Shown in pieces: positions 1 through 9,100 of a stretch of DNA of 18,307 nucleotides (positions are counted from its first letter, which is position 1; every line of letters begins with the position of its first letter). The position numbers and the translations under genes are program-made. The notes beneath the pieces are model-generated. The model had not been told where the DNA came from. It did no database searches and saw only the letters and a program-made list of their open reading frames with translations. The stretch covers positions 1 through 18,307 of the forward strand of contig JAGGTX010000060.1 of the NCBI GenBank assembly GCA_021163525.1, read 5' to 3'. This stretch comes from Caldifarciminota bacterium. Its GTDB lineage: Bacteria; Hydrothermota; UBA3072; B12-G15.

Positions 1-1250
1 GTTATATGCTCCTCTGTGAAAACAACCTGTCTTCTTGAAATTGGCTTGAACAACTTTTTGGCATAAATGAACAAGACCTTGCCCTTCATGTGTTCAGGTC
101 TGGACTTCCTCAAAAACCATAGGGAGACAGGAAGAGAAACCGTGTAAAACAACTTAGGTGGAGTGGCTATTATCCCATACACCAGGCCATCTTCAATTAT
201 TTTCTTTCTGATTTCCCCTTCTGCTCCACCTCCAGATAGTGCTCCGTTTGCCATAACAAACCCGGCTTTCCCCTCTGGAGAGAGATGGTAAATGTAATGC
301 TGAATCCATGCATAGTTTCCGTTGTTATCAGGTGGAATACCGTATTTAAATCTCGGGTCTTCGGCTTTTACCTTATCTGCACCCCATCCGCTATCATTGA
401 AGGGAGGATTTGATACAACATAATCTGCCCTTAAATCCGGAAATTTATCCTCGTGATAAGAATCACCTATGCGGATATCTCCTTCGGCATTGCGAATGGC
501 AAGATTCATTTTTGCTATTTTCCAGACAAATTCCTTGGATTCCTGTCCATAAATCGCAAGTTTTGCCTTTTCCCTTCCCTCTCTTTCAAGTTTTTCAAGA
601 GCAGAAACAAAAAATCCTCCACTGCCACACGCAGGGTCAAAAATTCTTCCTTCATTGACATCAAGTATTTCCACAATCAACTTCGTTAGACTTCTGGGTG
701 TATAAAACTCCCCTCCCTTTTTCCCTTCCGCCTCGGTAAATTTACCAAGAAAGTATTCATAGATCCTGCCAAATATGTCCTTTTTCTTATGGTCGGTTCC
801 AAACTCAATTGATGAGAAAACATTTATAAGGTAGGCAAGGTCATCAGGACTGAGATTAACTTTTGTATAAATTTTTGGTATAACATCTTTCAATTGACGG
901 GGATACTCCCTTTCCAGAATCTCTATTGCATTATCCAGAATTTCACCAATGTCAGGCTGGTTTGCATGGGTTTTTATATATTCCCAGTTAGCCTTTTCTG
1001 GAATGTAAAGCGTTCCATCGGCTAAATAAGCGTCTCTATCTTCAAGCAGAATGTCTTTATAGTCATCAGGAAGGTTCTTTGATTCCCTGAACAAAATGTC
1101 CTTCTTTTTTTCTTCAAAGGCAAAGGAAATATACCTGAGAAAAATCATTCCCAGAACTACATATTTATACTCATGAACTTCAACCTTTTTCCTTAATTTA
1201 TCAGCAGCTTTCCAGAGTTTTTCTTCAAAATTTAAATCTTTTTCGGTCAA
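1..1250 (-). CDS. hsdM: Type I restriction-modification DNA methyltransferase subunit M (HsdM), 3' end beyond the left edge
   Basis: This is the N6-adenine methyltransferase subunit of a type I restriction-modification system. It modifies adenine in the host recognition site together with the specificity subunit HsdS. About 416 residues are visible. The first ~130 resemble the helical HsdM_N domain. The SAM-binding motif DPACGSGGF lies at residues 205-213 and the catalytic NPPF motif at 281-284. The frame is open to the left edge, so the C-terminus is missing, and hsdS/hsdR would be expected further left. No ATG fits the 5' end. I chose TTG at 1250 because AGGAG sits 5 bases upstream of it. 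An in-frame GTG lies immediately before, at 1253, but is too close to that site. The gene is divergent from the broken ATPase gene. Family assignment is firm; the exact start is less sure. Confidence 0.93.
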   Translation of the reverse strand, partial: MTEKDLNFEEKLWKAADKLRKKVEVHEYKYVVLGMIFLRYISFAFEEKKKDILFRESKNLPDDYKDILLEDRDAYLADGTLYIPEKANWEYIKTHANQPDIGEILDNAIEILEREYPRQLKDVIPKIYTKVNLSPDDLAYLINVFSSIEFGTDHKKKDIFGRIYEYFLGKFTEAEGKKGGEFYTPRSLTKLIVEILDVNEGRIFDPACGSGGFFVSALEKLEREGREKAKLAIYGQESKEFVWKIAKMNLAIRNAEGDIRIGDSYHEDKFPDLRADYVVSNPPFNDSGWGADKVKAEDPRFKYGIPPDNNGNYAWIQHYIYHLSPEGKAGFVMANGALSGGGAEGEIRKKIIEDGLVYGIIATPPKLFYTVSLPVSLWFLRKSRPEHMKGKVLFIYAKKLFKPISRRQVVFTEEHI

Positions 1251-1300
1251 CACAACTCCTTTCTATTTAATAAATATAGGCATAAAGACCTTATAAAATT

Positions 1301-1328
1301 ATGTTATCATTAAAATTTAAAATGTCAA
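1301..1328 (-). promoter_or_regulatory. Putative sigma-70-type promoter for hsdM
   Basis: On the minus strand a perfect TTGACA (1323-1328) is followed after 16 bases by TAACAT (1301-1306). Transcription would start near 1294, leaving a leader of roughly 45 bases before the TTG start of hsdM. The surroundings are very AT-rich, so the -10 assignment is tentative. Confidence 0.45.
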
Positions 1329-1371
1329 GCATTTAGGGGTCAGGCATTAACAAGTAACATCTTTTTTACCT

Positions 1372-1574
1372 GGGGACGGTGCATGTAAACATGTATTTAT
1401 AAAACCGCACATTTTCTCATAGGTTTCAATATACTGATAATAAACATGTTATACATTTGTCAGGATGGAATATTTCTACATATTTCCATAGAAAAATACC
1501 ATATAAGGGTTTAACTTTTTGAAAATAAAGCAATTACAAATTTCCATAAATACACAAATACATGCACCGTCCCC
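1372..1574. repeat. 203-bp element bounded by inverted repeats (MITE-like or paired REP-like)
   Basis: The left end at 1372-1387 reads GGGGACGGTGCATGTA, and its exact reverse complement is at 1559-1574. After a 4-base mismatch the match resumes for 9 bases (TGTATTTAT), so imperfect repeats extend over about 33 bases (1372-1404 and 1542-1574). The interior is AT-rich and non-coding. No target-site duplication is obvious. The structure fits a non-autonomous transposable element. It could instead be two inverted REP-type sequences of the kind mobilised by REP-associated tyrosine transposases. No transposase is present here. The repeat is directly visible; its class is inference. Confidence 0.75.
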
Positions 1575-1584
1575 CCCCCTTTTT

Positions 1585-1614
1585 TTGACAGCAGGATGTT
1601 TTTTCAAGTAAATT
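1585..1614 (+). promoter_or_regulatory. Putative promoter for the broken ATPase gene
   Basis: TTGACA (1585-1590) is followed after 18 bases by TAAATT (1609-1614), placing a start near 1622, ahead of the ATG at 1659. It begins just outside the right end of the inverted-repeat element. The -10 match is only partial. Confidence 0.35.
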
Positions 1615-1658
1615 TACAGATATACCTTAAAATTCTTAAAGAAAAGTCAGGAGGTATT

Positions 1659-2447
1659 ATGATAATTCAAAGAAACTTACTTAGTGAAGTGTTCAAGGCT
1701 ACTCGTGGCAACGAGATAGTGGTGTTGTTTGGTGGTCGGCAGGTAGGCAAAACTACTCTTCTAAAAGACTTACAGTCACGATTAAAAGATAACATATTGT
1801 TTCTTGACATGGAAGATATTGAAGTAAGAGAGATGGCGGAAAAACCTTTGAGTTTATCCGGTACCTTGAGATGGAAAGAAAGAATAGAAAGAACTTTTTT
1901 GTTTTTCTTGATGAAATTCAATATATTCCAGAACATTCCAATCTTTTAAAGATGATTCATGACCATCACCCGGATATAAAGTTGATTGTCACTGGTTCTT
2001 CCTCTTTTGAAATAAGGAAAAAGTTCAAACACACTCTTGCAGGCAGAAAAAGGGTATTCATTTTACACACACTTTCCTTTGACGAGTTTCTCCGTTTTAA
2101 AAGATTTCAGAATACTGGAGTTAAGAGAAGATAAAGGTAAACTGGTGGAACTGGTTATTCTTTCGGAAATTGTTAAAAACCTCTCCATACTTCAGGAAGT
2201 TTTTTACTGGAGGACTCAGAGTAAGCAGGAGGTTGATTTTGTTATAAGACATGAAGACATGTTAATTCCCATAGAGGTAAAGTATCAAAGATTTTCTGAA
2301 CCTGAAATAACTTTTGGGTTGAAAAACTTTGCTAAGAAATACAAACCACCCTGTCTCTATGTTGCAACCCGGGATTTCTGGGGTAAAACCCACTACAATA
2401 ACTTTCCTGTTTACTTTTTCCCGGCGTATGCAATAGCCCGTATATGA
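1659..2447 (+). pseudogene. Broken AAA ATPase / DUF4143 family protein (frameshift plus internal deletion)
   Basis: Intact members are ~400-residue proteins with an N-terminal AAA_14 ATPase domain and a C-terminal DUF4143 nuclease-like domain. They are common in accessory DNA and their role is poorly known. The start at 1659 follows a perfect AGGAGG (1649-1654). Frame 1 encodes the Walker A region GGRQVGKTTLL. At the A-run 1840-1844 the homology moves to a second frame that carries Walker B (FVFLDEIQYI) and the sensor-like VTGSSS. It ends at 2134 soon after SFDEFLRFK. A third frame then gives the C-terminal part, including EVFYWRTQSKQEVDFVI and IEVKYQRF, stopping at 2447. The three frames total ~263 codons, so roughly 130-150 residues between the domains are missing. 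One lost A would explain the first lesion. The second needs a deletion. Loss of function is nearly certain. Confidence 0.88.
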
Positions 2448-2589
2448 AAAAACACAGTTGCGTGCAATTATCTGAGTGTCCACGAAACTGGCACCAGGGG
2501 AGATTTGTAAATTTATATTCCCGCCCTGAAATTTAGTATTGACTTATCATACATGTGGCTTAAATTCATAGAAAAGAAAGGATTTGTTC
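2448..2589. other. Short intergenic stretch before mgtE
   Basis: This 142-base stretch has no ORF of note. A GC-richer patch around 2476-2502 (GTGTCCACGAAACTGGCACC and what follows) differs from its AT-rich surroundings and could be a mobile-element end, but no partner repeat is visible. No terminator hairpin for the upstream pseudogene was found, and no M-box magnesium riboswitch. Confidence 0.5.
2539..2566 (+). promoter_or_regulatory. Putative promoter for mgtE
   Basis: TTGACT (2539-2544) is followed after 16 bases by TAAATT (2561-2566). Transcription near 2573 would leave only a ~17-base leader containing AAAGG (2577-2581). The -10 is weak. It is the best candidate in the short space available. 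Confidence 0.35.
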
Positions 2590-3939
2590 ATGAGCCTTAA
2601 TAAATTATTGGGACCTGAGATACAGGAACTTATAAAAACAAAGGATTTCTCAAGTTTGAAGGAGACAATCTCTGACTGGGAAGCACCAGAGATTGCAGAA
2701 CTCCTTATGAGGCTACCCGAGGAAGACCAGCCTATCCTCTTCCGACTTCTTCCCAAAAAAATAGCAGCAGAGGTTTTCTCTTACCTTGACCCTGATGCAC
2801 AGGAAGACCTTCTTCTTGGGCTGAAGGGAGAATCAATAAGAAACATCCTTGAGGAACTTGACCCTGATGACAGAACCGCCCTGTTTGAAGAACTCCCTGC
2901 AGAGATTACAAGTAAATTATTAAATTTGCTCCCACCTGATGAGAGGAAAGAGGCTTTGAGCCTTCTCGGGTATCCAGAGGACAGCGTTGGAAGGTTAATG
3001 ACACCTGATTATGTGAAGGTAAAATCCCACTGGACATCTGAAAGGGCGATTGAACATGTTAGAAACTATGGAACACAGGCTGAGACCATTGATATACTGT
3101 ATGTTGTAGATAGGGAGGGAAAACTCATTGGTGAGGTGAAACTCTCTGACCTGGTTCTTGCCTCCCCTGAGGAGAGGATTGAAAACATCATGGACACGCA
3201 CATCCATGCACTTTCTGCATATCAGGACCAGGAGGAGGCTGCAAAGGTAATGCAACTATACGACAGAATTGCCCTTCCAGTGGTTGATTCTGAAGGTAAA
3301 CTTATTGGTATTGTTACCTTTGACGACATAATGGATGTTGTGGAAGAGGAAACGACCGAGGACATCCAGAAGATAGCCTCTGTTGAACCATTACAGATTG
3401 ACTACTCCCGTGCAGGTCCTGGTATCCTTTACAGGAAGAGGGTGATATGGCTGGTTGCACTTCTAATTGCAAGTTTCCTATCATCTGCCGTGATTCAGCA
3501 TTTTTCGTATATACTCCAGTCCGTAATAGTCCTTGCAATCTTTATACCCGTTATTAATGGTTCCGGTGGTAATACAGGAACCCAATCATCAACCCTCATA
3601 ATAAGGGCACTTGCCACCGGGGATATCACCCTGAAGGACTGGGTCAGGATTGTTGGTAAGGAGATACTCGTCGGAATGCTCCTCGGTTCAACGCTTGGAG
3701 TTTTCCTCTTCCTCAGAAGTTATCTTGGTGGTTATGGGATTGAGGTCTCGCTTGTCATAGGGCTTGCCATCTTTTTTGTTGTTATCTGGGCAAACATAAT
3801 AGGTGCGATTCTACCCATTGTAATCTCCACGATGAGATTAGACCCTGCAGTTGTTTCCAGTCCACTCCTCTCCACCCTTGTTGACTGGACAGGTCTCTTT
3901 ATCTATTTCTCAATTGCCAGAATAATACTGAATATCTGA
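2590..3939 (+). CDS. mgtE: Magnesium channel/transporter MgtE
   Basis: MgtE is a homodimeric inner-membrane Mg2+ channel gated by intracellular Mg2+. The 449-residue protein has full family length. It has an acidic helical N-domain (about 1-125), a pair of CBS domains (about 126-255, starting with GRLMTPDYV) and a five-helix membrane domain (about 275-449). The membrane part contains the conserved NGSGGNTGTQSS segment. It also has DPAVVSSP near the C-terminus and Asp432 in STLVDWTG, matching the pore Asp of the characterised Thermus protein. I chose ATG 2590 because AAAGG lies 8 bases upstream; a TTG at 2584 would add two residues. No M-box is visible, so control may be by channel gating. Its stop is two bases from the stop of the convergent gene, leaving no room for a terminator. 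Confidence 0.97.
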   Translation: MSLNKLLGPEIQELIKTKDFSSLKETISDWEAPEIAELLMRLPEEDQPILFRLLPKKIAAEVFSYLDPDAQEDLLLGLKGESIRNILEELDPDDRTALFEELPAEITSKLLNLLPPDERKEALSLLGYPEDSVGRLMTPDYVKVKSHWTSERAIEHVRNYGTQAETIDILYVVDREGKLIGEVKLSDLVLASPEERIENIMDTHIHALSAYQDQEEAAKVMQLYDRIALPVVDSEGKLIGIVTFDDIMDVVEEETTEDIQKIASVEPLQIDYSRAGPGILYRKRVIWLVALLIASFLSSAVIQHFSYILQSVIVLAIFIPVINGSGGNTGTQSSTLIIRALATGDITLKDWVRIVGKEILVGMLLGSTLGVFLFLRSYLGGYGIEVSLVIGLAIFFVVIWANIIGAILPIVISTMRLDPAVVSSPLLSTLVDWTGLFIYFSIARIILNI

Positions 3940-3941
3940 GC

Positions 3942-4697
3942 TTACTCCAGTTTCTCTATCCTTATTCTGTCCTCCATAAATTCAGGTATGAGGATAACAT
4001 GGTTCACAATGGAGATATCCGCAGGGGAGACAAGATTTTTGAAGAGAACCACCTTCCTATCACCTGACAATGAGTAAATCTTACCATCCCAGGAAGAGAA
4101 AATAATGTCATTCCCCTCAACCCACACACCATCAAGTTGTTTATAGCCCTCGGTCAGGCAATGAAACTCCTTACCCTTTGTGCAGTAAAACATCACCTTT
4201 CCGCTATTCCATGTGACAATGTAAAGATGTGGTGGTCTGTAAAAGAGGCCATTAGGCCCACCTGTTACAATTATCTTTGTTTCAAGTTCCAATCCAGATG
4301 GTGGTGTGTAATCAAACTGATATACAACATTGTTCTTTGTATCACTAACAAATATCTTTCCGTCCCCACCTGTTATGTCGTTGAGGAAATGCGCACCATC
4401 TACATCTATTGTTTTTATCAGGTTTCCCTTTTTTAGATTTATTATTCTCACCCTGTCAATATCAGTGACAAGGAGGAAACTATCCACTATCCACATTCCC
4501 TTTGGTGCATCAAGTCCTGCGACAAAATCCTTTTTTACAATCGTCCCATCCATCTTGAGTTTTGCAATATAACCATTACCATCCTTCTTTGTCGGAGAAC
4601 CGTTTATACAGGAGACATAGATGAATTCTCCATCGGAAATCATACTCTCAGGTGTATCAAAACCAGTTAAGGTAAGCGAAAGAAGTAAAAACACCAT
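3942..4697 (-). CDS. Possible exported beta-propeller protein (SMP-30/NHL-like)
   Basis: This 251-residue protein of unknown substrate looks like a small six-bladed beta-propeller. Repeating blade-like units appear, for example APKGMWIVDSFLLVTD, LNDITGGDGKIFVSD, PNGLFYRPPHLYIVTW and LDGVWVEGNDIIFSSW. This pattern is typical of SMP-30/gluconolactonase/NHL folds. The N-terminus (MVFLLLSLTLTGF) is hydrophobic and suggests a signal peptide or membrane anchor. It lacks the usual basic residues, so export is inferred. I chose ATG 4697 over ATG 4703 because AGGAGG (4704-4709) directly abuts the upstream ATG but is 6 bases from the downstream one. It lies 15 bases after the response regulator and is probably the last gene of the long operon. 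It may be a periplasmic sensing partner of the two-component system or an unrelated passenger. Confidence 0.8.
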   Translation of the reverse strand: MVFLLLSLTLTGFDTPESMISDGEFIYVSCINGSPTKKDGNGYIAKLKMDGTIVKKDFVAGLDAPKGMWIVDSFLLVTDIDRVRIINLKKGNLIKTIDVDGAHFLNDITGGDGKIFVSDTKNNVVYQFDYTPPSGLELETKIIVTGGPNGLFYRPPHLYIVTWNSGKVMFYCTKGKEFHCLTEGYKQLDGVWVEGNDIIFSSWDGKIYSLSGDRKVVLFKNLVSPADISIVNHVILIPEFMEDRIRIEKLE

Positions 4698-4703
4698 AAC
4701 CAT

Positions 4704-4709
4704 CCTCCT
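4704..4709 (-). promoter_or_regulatory. Ribosome binding site that decides the propeller start
   Basis: AGGAGG on the minus strand touches the upstream ATG (4703) and leaves a normal 6-base spacer to the second ATG (4697). It therefore favours the shorter protein. Confidence 0.7.
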
Positions 4710-4712
4710 TTT

Positions 4713-6140
4713 TTATACACTTAATCCCTTTTTCCTCAGGGTCTTCCTCAATGCCTCAACAATCTCAGGGTCAAATTCCTTTTCTGCACCAGATTCAATC
4801 TCCTTGAAGGCGGATGGTTCATCCCTCCCTTCCTGGAGGAGTTCATCAAATCTGTTTGCAACCGCAATAATCCTTGAACCTATGGGTATCTCATTTCCCT
4901 TTAGCCCCTCAGGTTTTCCTGAACCATCATAATGTTCTGACATATATCTAACATACCTGCTTGGTGTCTTGAGAAACTTAATGGGAGAAAGAATCTTTTC
5001 ACCAGTAATGAAACTCTCCTTCTCATCAATCACCTTTCCTATATCATGAAGGAGGGCAGCATACCTTACATCATTCAAGTCACTCTCACCAAGTTTGAGT
5101 TCACCACCAATCCTTGTGGCTATATCAGAAACACGGAGTGAATGCTCCCTTATACCAGGGTCCTTTGTCTCCTCTATAAGCATAAGGGAAAGAACAGCCT
5201 CAATGTAACTGGACTTTAAACTTTCAAAGAGCATTGCATTGTGCAGGGAAACTGACACATAGGATGCGATGGTTTCAAAAAGGTCCTTCATAGACTGCAC
5301 CCCTTCCTTCTTCACACATACAACCCCAAGGGCTTCATTGCCAAATCTTATTGGTGCACATATGGTCTCATCAAAGGTCCATGCTCCTTTGCTATCTATC
5401 TCACCAAAGGGTTTTGAACCTACCGCCACAACACCTCCAACCTCAAGCGGGAATGCACTGTCCGTTTTTCTCACAACAAGTGTCTTTTGTTTCCTGTCCA
5501 TTAGAAGAAGTGCACAGGCATCTGCATCGGTTGTATTCTTTGTCTCCTCAAAGATAATCCCTATGAGTTTTGACAGGTCAATCTCTGATGAAAGTTTTCT
5601 TGAAAATTCATTCAAACGCTGAAGTTCCTGAATCTTTTCCTCAAGTTGTCTGTCAACAAGTGCCTTTTTCTCCTCAAGTATCCTGTTCGCCTCTTCAAGC
5701 GCCTCGTTCACCTCGGTGAGTTCGGTCATAAGTCTTTTCTTCTCCATTATCAGGTGCCTTCTCTCAAGCGCATTCTTTACTATTGTCTTCAACTGCTCTG
5801 AGGAATCAAAGGGCTTGTTAATATAGTCATATGCACCCTCTCTCACAGCTGCGACTGCTGTTTCAAGGGAGGCAAATCCCGTCATCATAACAACCTGAAC
5901 ATCAGGGTCCATCTGTTTCAGTTGAGCGAGAACCTCAATCCCTGATATATCAGGAAGTTTTATATCAAGGAGAACAACATCGGGTTCCAGTTCCCTTGCA
6001 AGGTTTATGCCATCCTGACCTGTATTTGCTATCTGGATAGTTACAGGATTCTCAGGGTCTGCCATACCAGAGAGTATCTTTTCAATAAACTGGGCAAGCG
6101 CTTCCTCATCGTCAATTATCAGGATTTTATCCTCATCCAT
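4713..6140 (-). CDS. Response regulator: receiver, coiled coil, GAF-like and degenerate HD-GYP domain
   Basis: This 475-residue cytoplasmic protein is the probable partner of the upstream kinase. The receiver domain (1-125) has the acidic pair D10/D11, phospho-acceptor D59 in VLLDIKLPD, T87 and K109. A coiled coil spans about 130-180 and a GAF-like region about 182-305. The C-terminal HD region (about 310-470) resembles HD-GYP cyclic-di-GMP phosphodiesterases: H333, H365-D366 and HDIGK are present, followed by DGSGKPEGLKGNEIP. The usual adjacent HH pair is M400-S401, GYP is GKP (408-410), the VAD aspartate is N429, and the intervening HP-type histidine is not found. Metal binding and catalysis may therefore be lost or altered. 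The start follows AGGAGG by 4 bases and overlaps the kinase gene by 8 bases. There is no DNA-binding domain. Confidence 0.9.
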   Translation of the reverse strand: MDEDKILIIDDEEALAQFIEKILSGMADPENPVTIQIANTGQDGINLARELEPDVVLLDIKLPDISGIEVLAQLKQMDPDVQVVMMTGFASLETAVAAVREGAYDYINKPFDSSEQLKTIVKNALERRHLIMEKKRLMTELTEVNEALEEANRILEEKKALVDRQLEEKIQELQRLNEFSRKLSSEIDLSKLIGIIFEETKNTTDADACALLLMDRKQKTLVVRKTDSAFPLEVGGVVAVGSKPFGEIDSKGAWTFDETICAPIRFGNEALGVVCVKKEGVQSMKDLFETIASYVSVSLHNAMLFESLKSSYIEAVLSLMLIEETKDPGIREHSLRVSDIATRIGGELKLGESDLNDVRYAALLHDIGKVIDEKESFITGEKILSPIKFLKTPSRYVRYMSEHYDGSGKPEGLKGNEIPIGSRIIAVANRFDELLQEGRDEPSAFKEIESGAEKEFDPEIVEALRKTLRKKGLSV

Positions 6141-9100
6141 TTTTCCTCCTGGGTAAAATTACCGTGAATGTTGCACCACCTTCTCTGTTATTCTCAACAC
6201 TTATCATACCACCATGGTCGGTGACTATCCTGTGAGTGATTGAAAGACCAAGACCTGTTCCCTGGCTTCTGGTGGTGAAGAAAGGATTAAATATTTTTTC
6301 CTTCACCTCTTCTGGAATACCAGGTCCATTGTCTGAGACCTTTATTACCACTTTATCGTCCCTTTCTTCTATCCCTATCAAGATTTTACCTCCCTCAGGT
6401 GTTGCATCAACCGCATTGAGGAATAGATTGGATATTACCTCTGTAATCTGGTCCTCATCTCCATACATTATTATACTACCAACACAATGAACTTCAACCC
6501 TTATATTCTTCTCCCTGCTGTTAATTCCATAGATGGCAAGAACCTTCTCAACACACTCACAAATGTCAAATTCCTTCATCCTTAATGGAGGTCTCCTTGC
6601 ATATGCAAGCATACCCTTTACTATTCTGTCAACCCTATTAATCTCCTTCATTATCAGGTTAAAACTTTCTATCTTTTCCTCTTCTCTAACGCCACGCATA
6701 AGATACTCTATACCCGCCTTCACAGCAGCAAGTGGATTTTTTATCTCGTGTGCCATACCTGCTGACATCTCACCAAGTGCGGCAAGCCTCTCCTGTCTCT
6801 TTATTCTCTCCTCCATCTCCCTGATCTCTGTCAGATCCCTGATAATGTATAGCCCACCAATTATCCTGCCATTTTCATCAAACATGGGGGCGCCACTATA
6901 GCCGAATACCATATCCCTGAAATTAAAAATCATTCTGTCAACATACCTTCCTTCAAGGGGTTCCCTCATTGATTCCTGGTTAAAATACTCCACAATATTC
7001 CTTCCTTCAAGGTTTTCTCCAAGCCATTCCTCAATAAACCTGTTTGAACTTAGCACCAATCCACTTCTGTCTGTTATTATAAGACCCGTTGTTATGTTAT
7101 CCATAATAAGGGAGGTCAATCTTTCCTCTTTTATTATCTTTTCACCTGTGAAGAAAATCCAGAGCCATACACTCAAAAGATGGCTCACATCCTCAGCAAA
7201 GAGAATATCAAGATTTGAAAATCCCTCTTTTGTTTCCCTTCCAAGGTCAAGAACCCCAAGTTTCTCATCCCCAAAAGTTATTGGGATGGCAAGTTCACTC
7301 TTTATGCCCACTATTCCCTCAAGGTAAAAATCGCATTTCTCAACATCCTGAACAAGGATTGGTCTATCAGAATTAAAGGCCCTTGTTGTAACTGTATCCT
7401 TCCTCAATTGAATCCTGATATCCTTCACACTTTGAGGGGACATGGCATAAAATGAATCAAGTTTCAGATAGTCATCTTCACGGATAAAGAGGCCTGCATA
7501 GGCAAGGTTCATTGTTGAGACTATCTCCTTCAGAATCACTCCCTTTGCCTCTGTATATGACATACTTGAAACAGATTTAAGGGATCTGGAAAGGGAAATA
7601 AACTTGTTGTTGAATTCCTCAATCCGGCTCTTCTCATATATGGAATTAACAAACAGGGTTAAAATTTCCCTGAAACAGTCAATCTCTTCATCGTTTAAGC
7701 CTTTCAGAACAATGATGTTGTTATCACCTTTAATGCGTTCAATCTTGAAATAAAGAGTATCTCCTGAACGAACCCAGTTATTCCGGTTCAGCTCAGAAAG
7801 AACCCTTTTGTTTCTTATCTTTGACATCTTCTTTATGTAAAAGAAATTGCCATTTTTCTTCAATGGAGGTTTTTCTGGATATGTCTTCAGAAACATAAGG
7901 AGTTCATGTATCTTTCCCAAAGAGGCATATTTTCCTGATAATGTGTTTATTAGAATTCCAATCAATGAAAGAAGGTTAATCAAATCCTCTGTGAAGGGGA
8001 TGGAGCCCGTCTTCTTGTAAACAAGGACATATTTACCAAGTCCTGGAATATTCAATGGAATAAACACCATCACTGGTCTGAAGTCTGTTTCATCAACAAG
8101 TGGATGTTCATTAGATGTTTTTTTCAGTACAAGGGTCTCCATCCTCTTCAAAGCCCTTTTTGCAGTGGGTATGGATGAAAGTTTTATCCTTTCCGGAATA
8201 TCATCATACTTTTTTTCCGTGAAAAATACACATTTAAGATAACCATTTTCAACCTTAAAGAAATAACCCTGTTTCGCTGAAACTATCTCAGCTATTTTTT
8301 TCGCAATTATCATCATGTTCTTCCTGAACTTCCCCTCATCCTTCACCCAGTAATCAACAGAGGAAAGGGTTTTGAGAATCTCTGAAATTCCCCTGTTCAT
8401 ATTCATGTAAACATCCCTGAATCCAACAAAGGAAATCTGGTGTGCAAGGTCTGAGAACATTATCAACTGTTCCCGTGTAGGTTTCTTTTCAGACTTAAAC
8501 CCCACTGTAAAAATGTATGGTTCTGGTGAATCCCTTCCAATTGCAAACATGTAAAGGTGTTTTATGCCCTTATGCACAACAAACCTTTCAATGCCGGTCC
8601 CCTTTCTCACCCTTTTGTATGCCATACCATTTCTCATTGTCTCACTGAAAAATCTGTACGCATCTTTGTTAAAGGGTGAGTAAATCTCCTTGAGTTTTCT
8701 GTTTATCTCTTCAATCTCTCTGTCTGAATAACCTGTTGAATAAACAAAGAAACCTGAACCATCACCCCTCAATTTTATCAAAGAGATATAGTCCCCACCT
8801 ATACCTGTGGCAAGATTGAGAACCTTCTTATAAACCTTCCTGAACTCATTATTGAAGAGAAGATTCGTCATTTCATAAAGGTTTGCGAACCTATTGTAGA
8901 GTTTTTGCACCTTCATATTTTGCACGAACCTTGAAAAGTGAATCTCAAGGAATGTAAGCAACAGCCTTCTTTCAACCGTGATTAAATCTTCCCAGTTTAA
9001 CCAGACATTAAGTTCACAATCTGAAATATTGAACTTCAGATTCTCATACCCGGTAAATCTTTTCCCCAGTTTCACCTTATTCGAATATTCAGTAAGAACA

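Larger units (their letters stand above)
1251..1658. other. Divergent intergenic region holding an inverted-repeat element
   Basis: This 408-base gap separates hsdM (leftward) from the broken ATPase gene (rightward). I see no convincing ORF or RNA gene in it. It contains a possible promoter for each flanking gene and a 203-bp inverted-repeat element between them. There is also a short GGGGTCAGG-containing stretch (1336-1344) and a run of nine C followed by seven T (1571-1586). The rest is AT-rich sequence without obvious structure. Confidence 0.7.

Noticed and set aside
410..689. Two plus-strand frames inside the hsdM region
   Set aside because: The minus strand carries a continuous HsdM frame with both methyltransferase motifs across this stretch.
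1836..1850. Programmed frameshift in the ATPase gene
   Set aside because: The A-run is short and the gene also has a large internal deletion, so ordinary decay is simpler.
2448..2589. M-box magnesium riboswitch before mgtE
   Set aside because: The leader is too short and I could find none of the conserved M-box segments.
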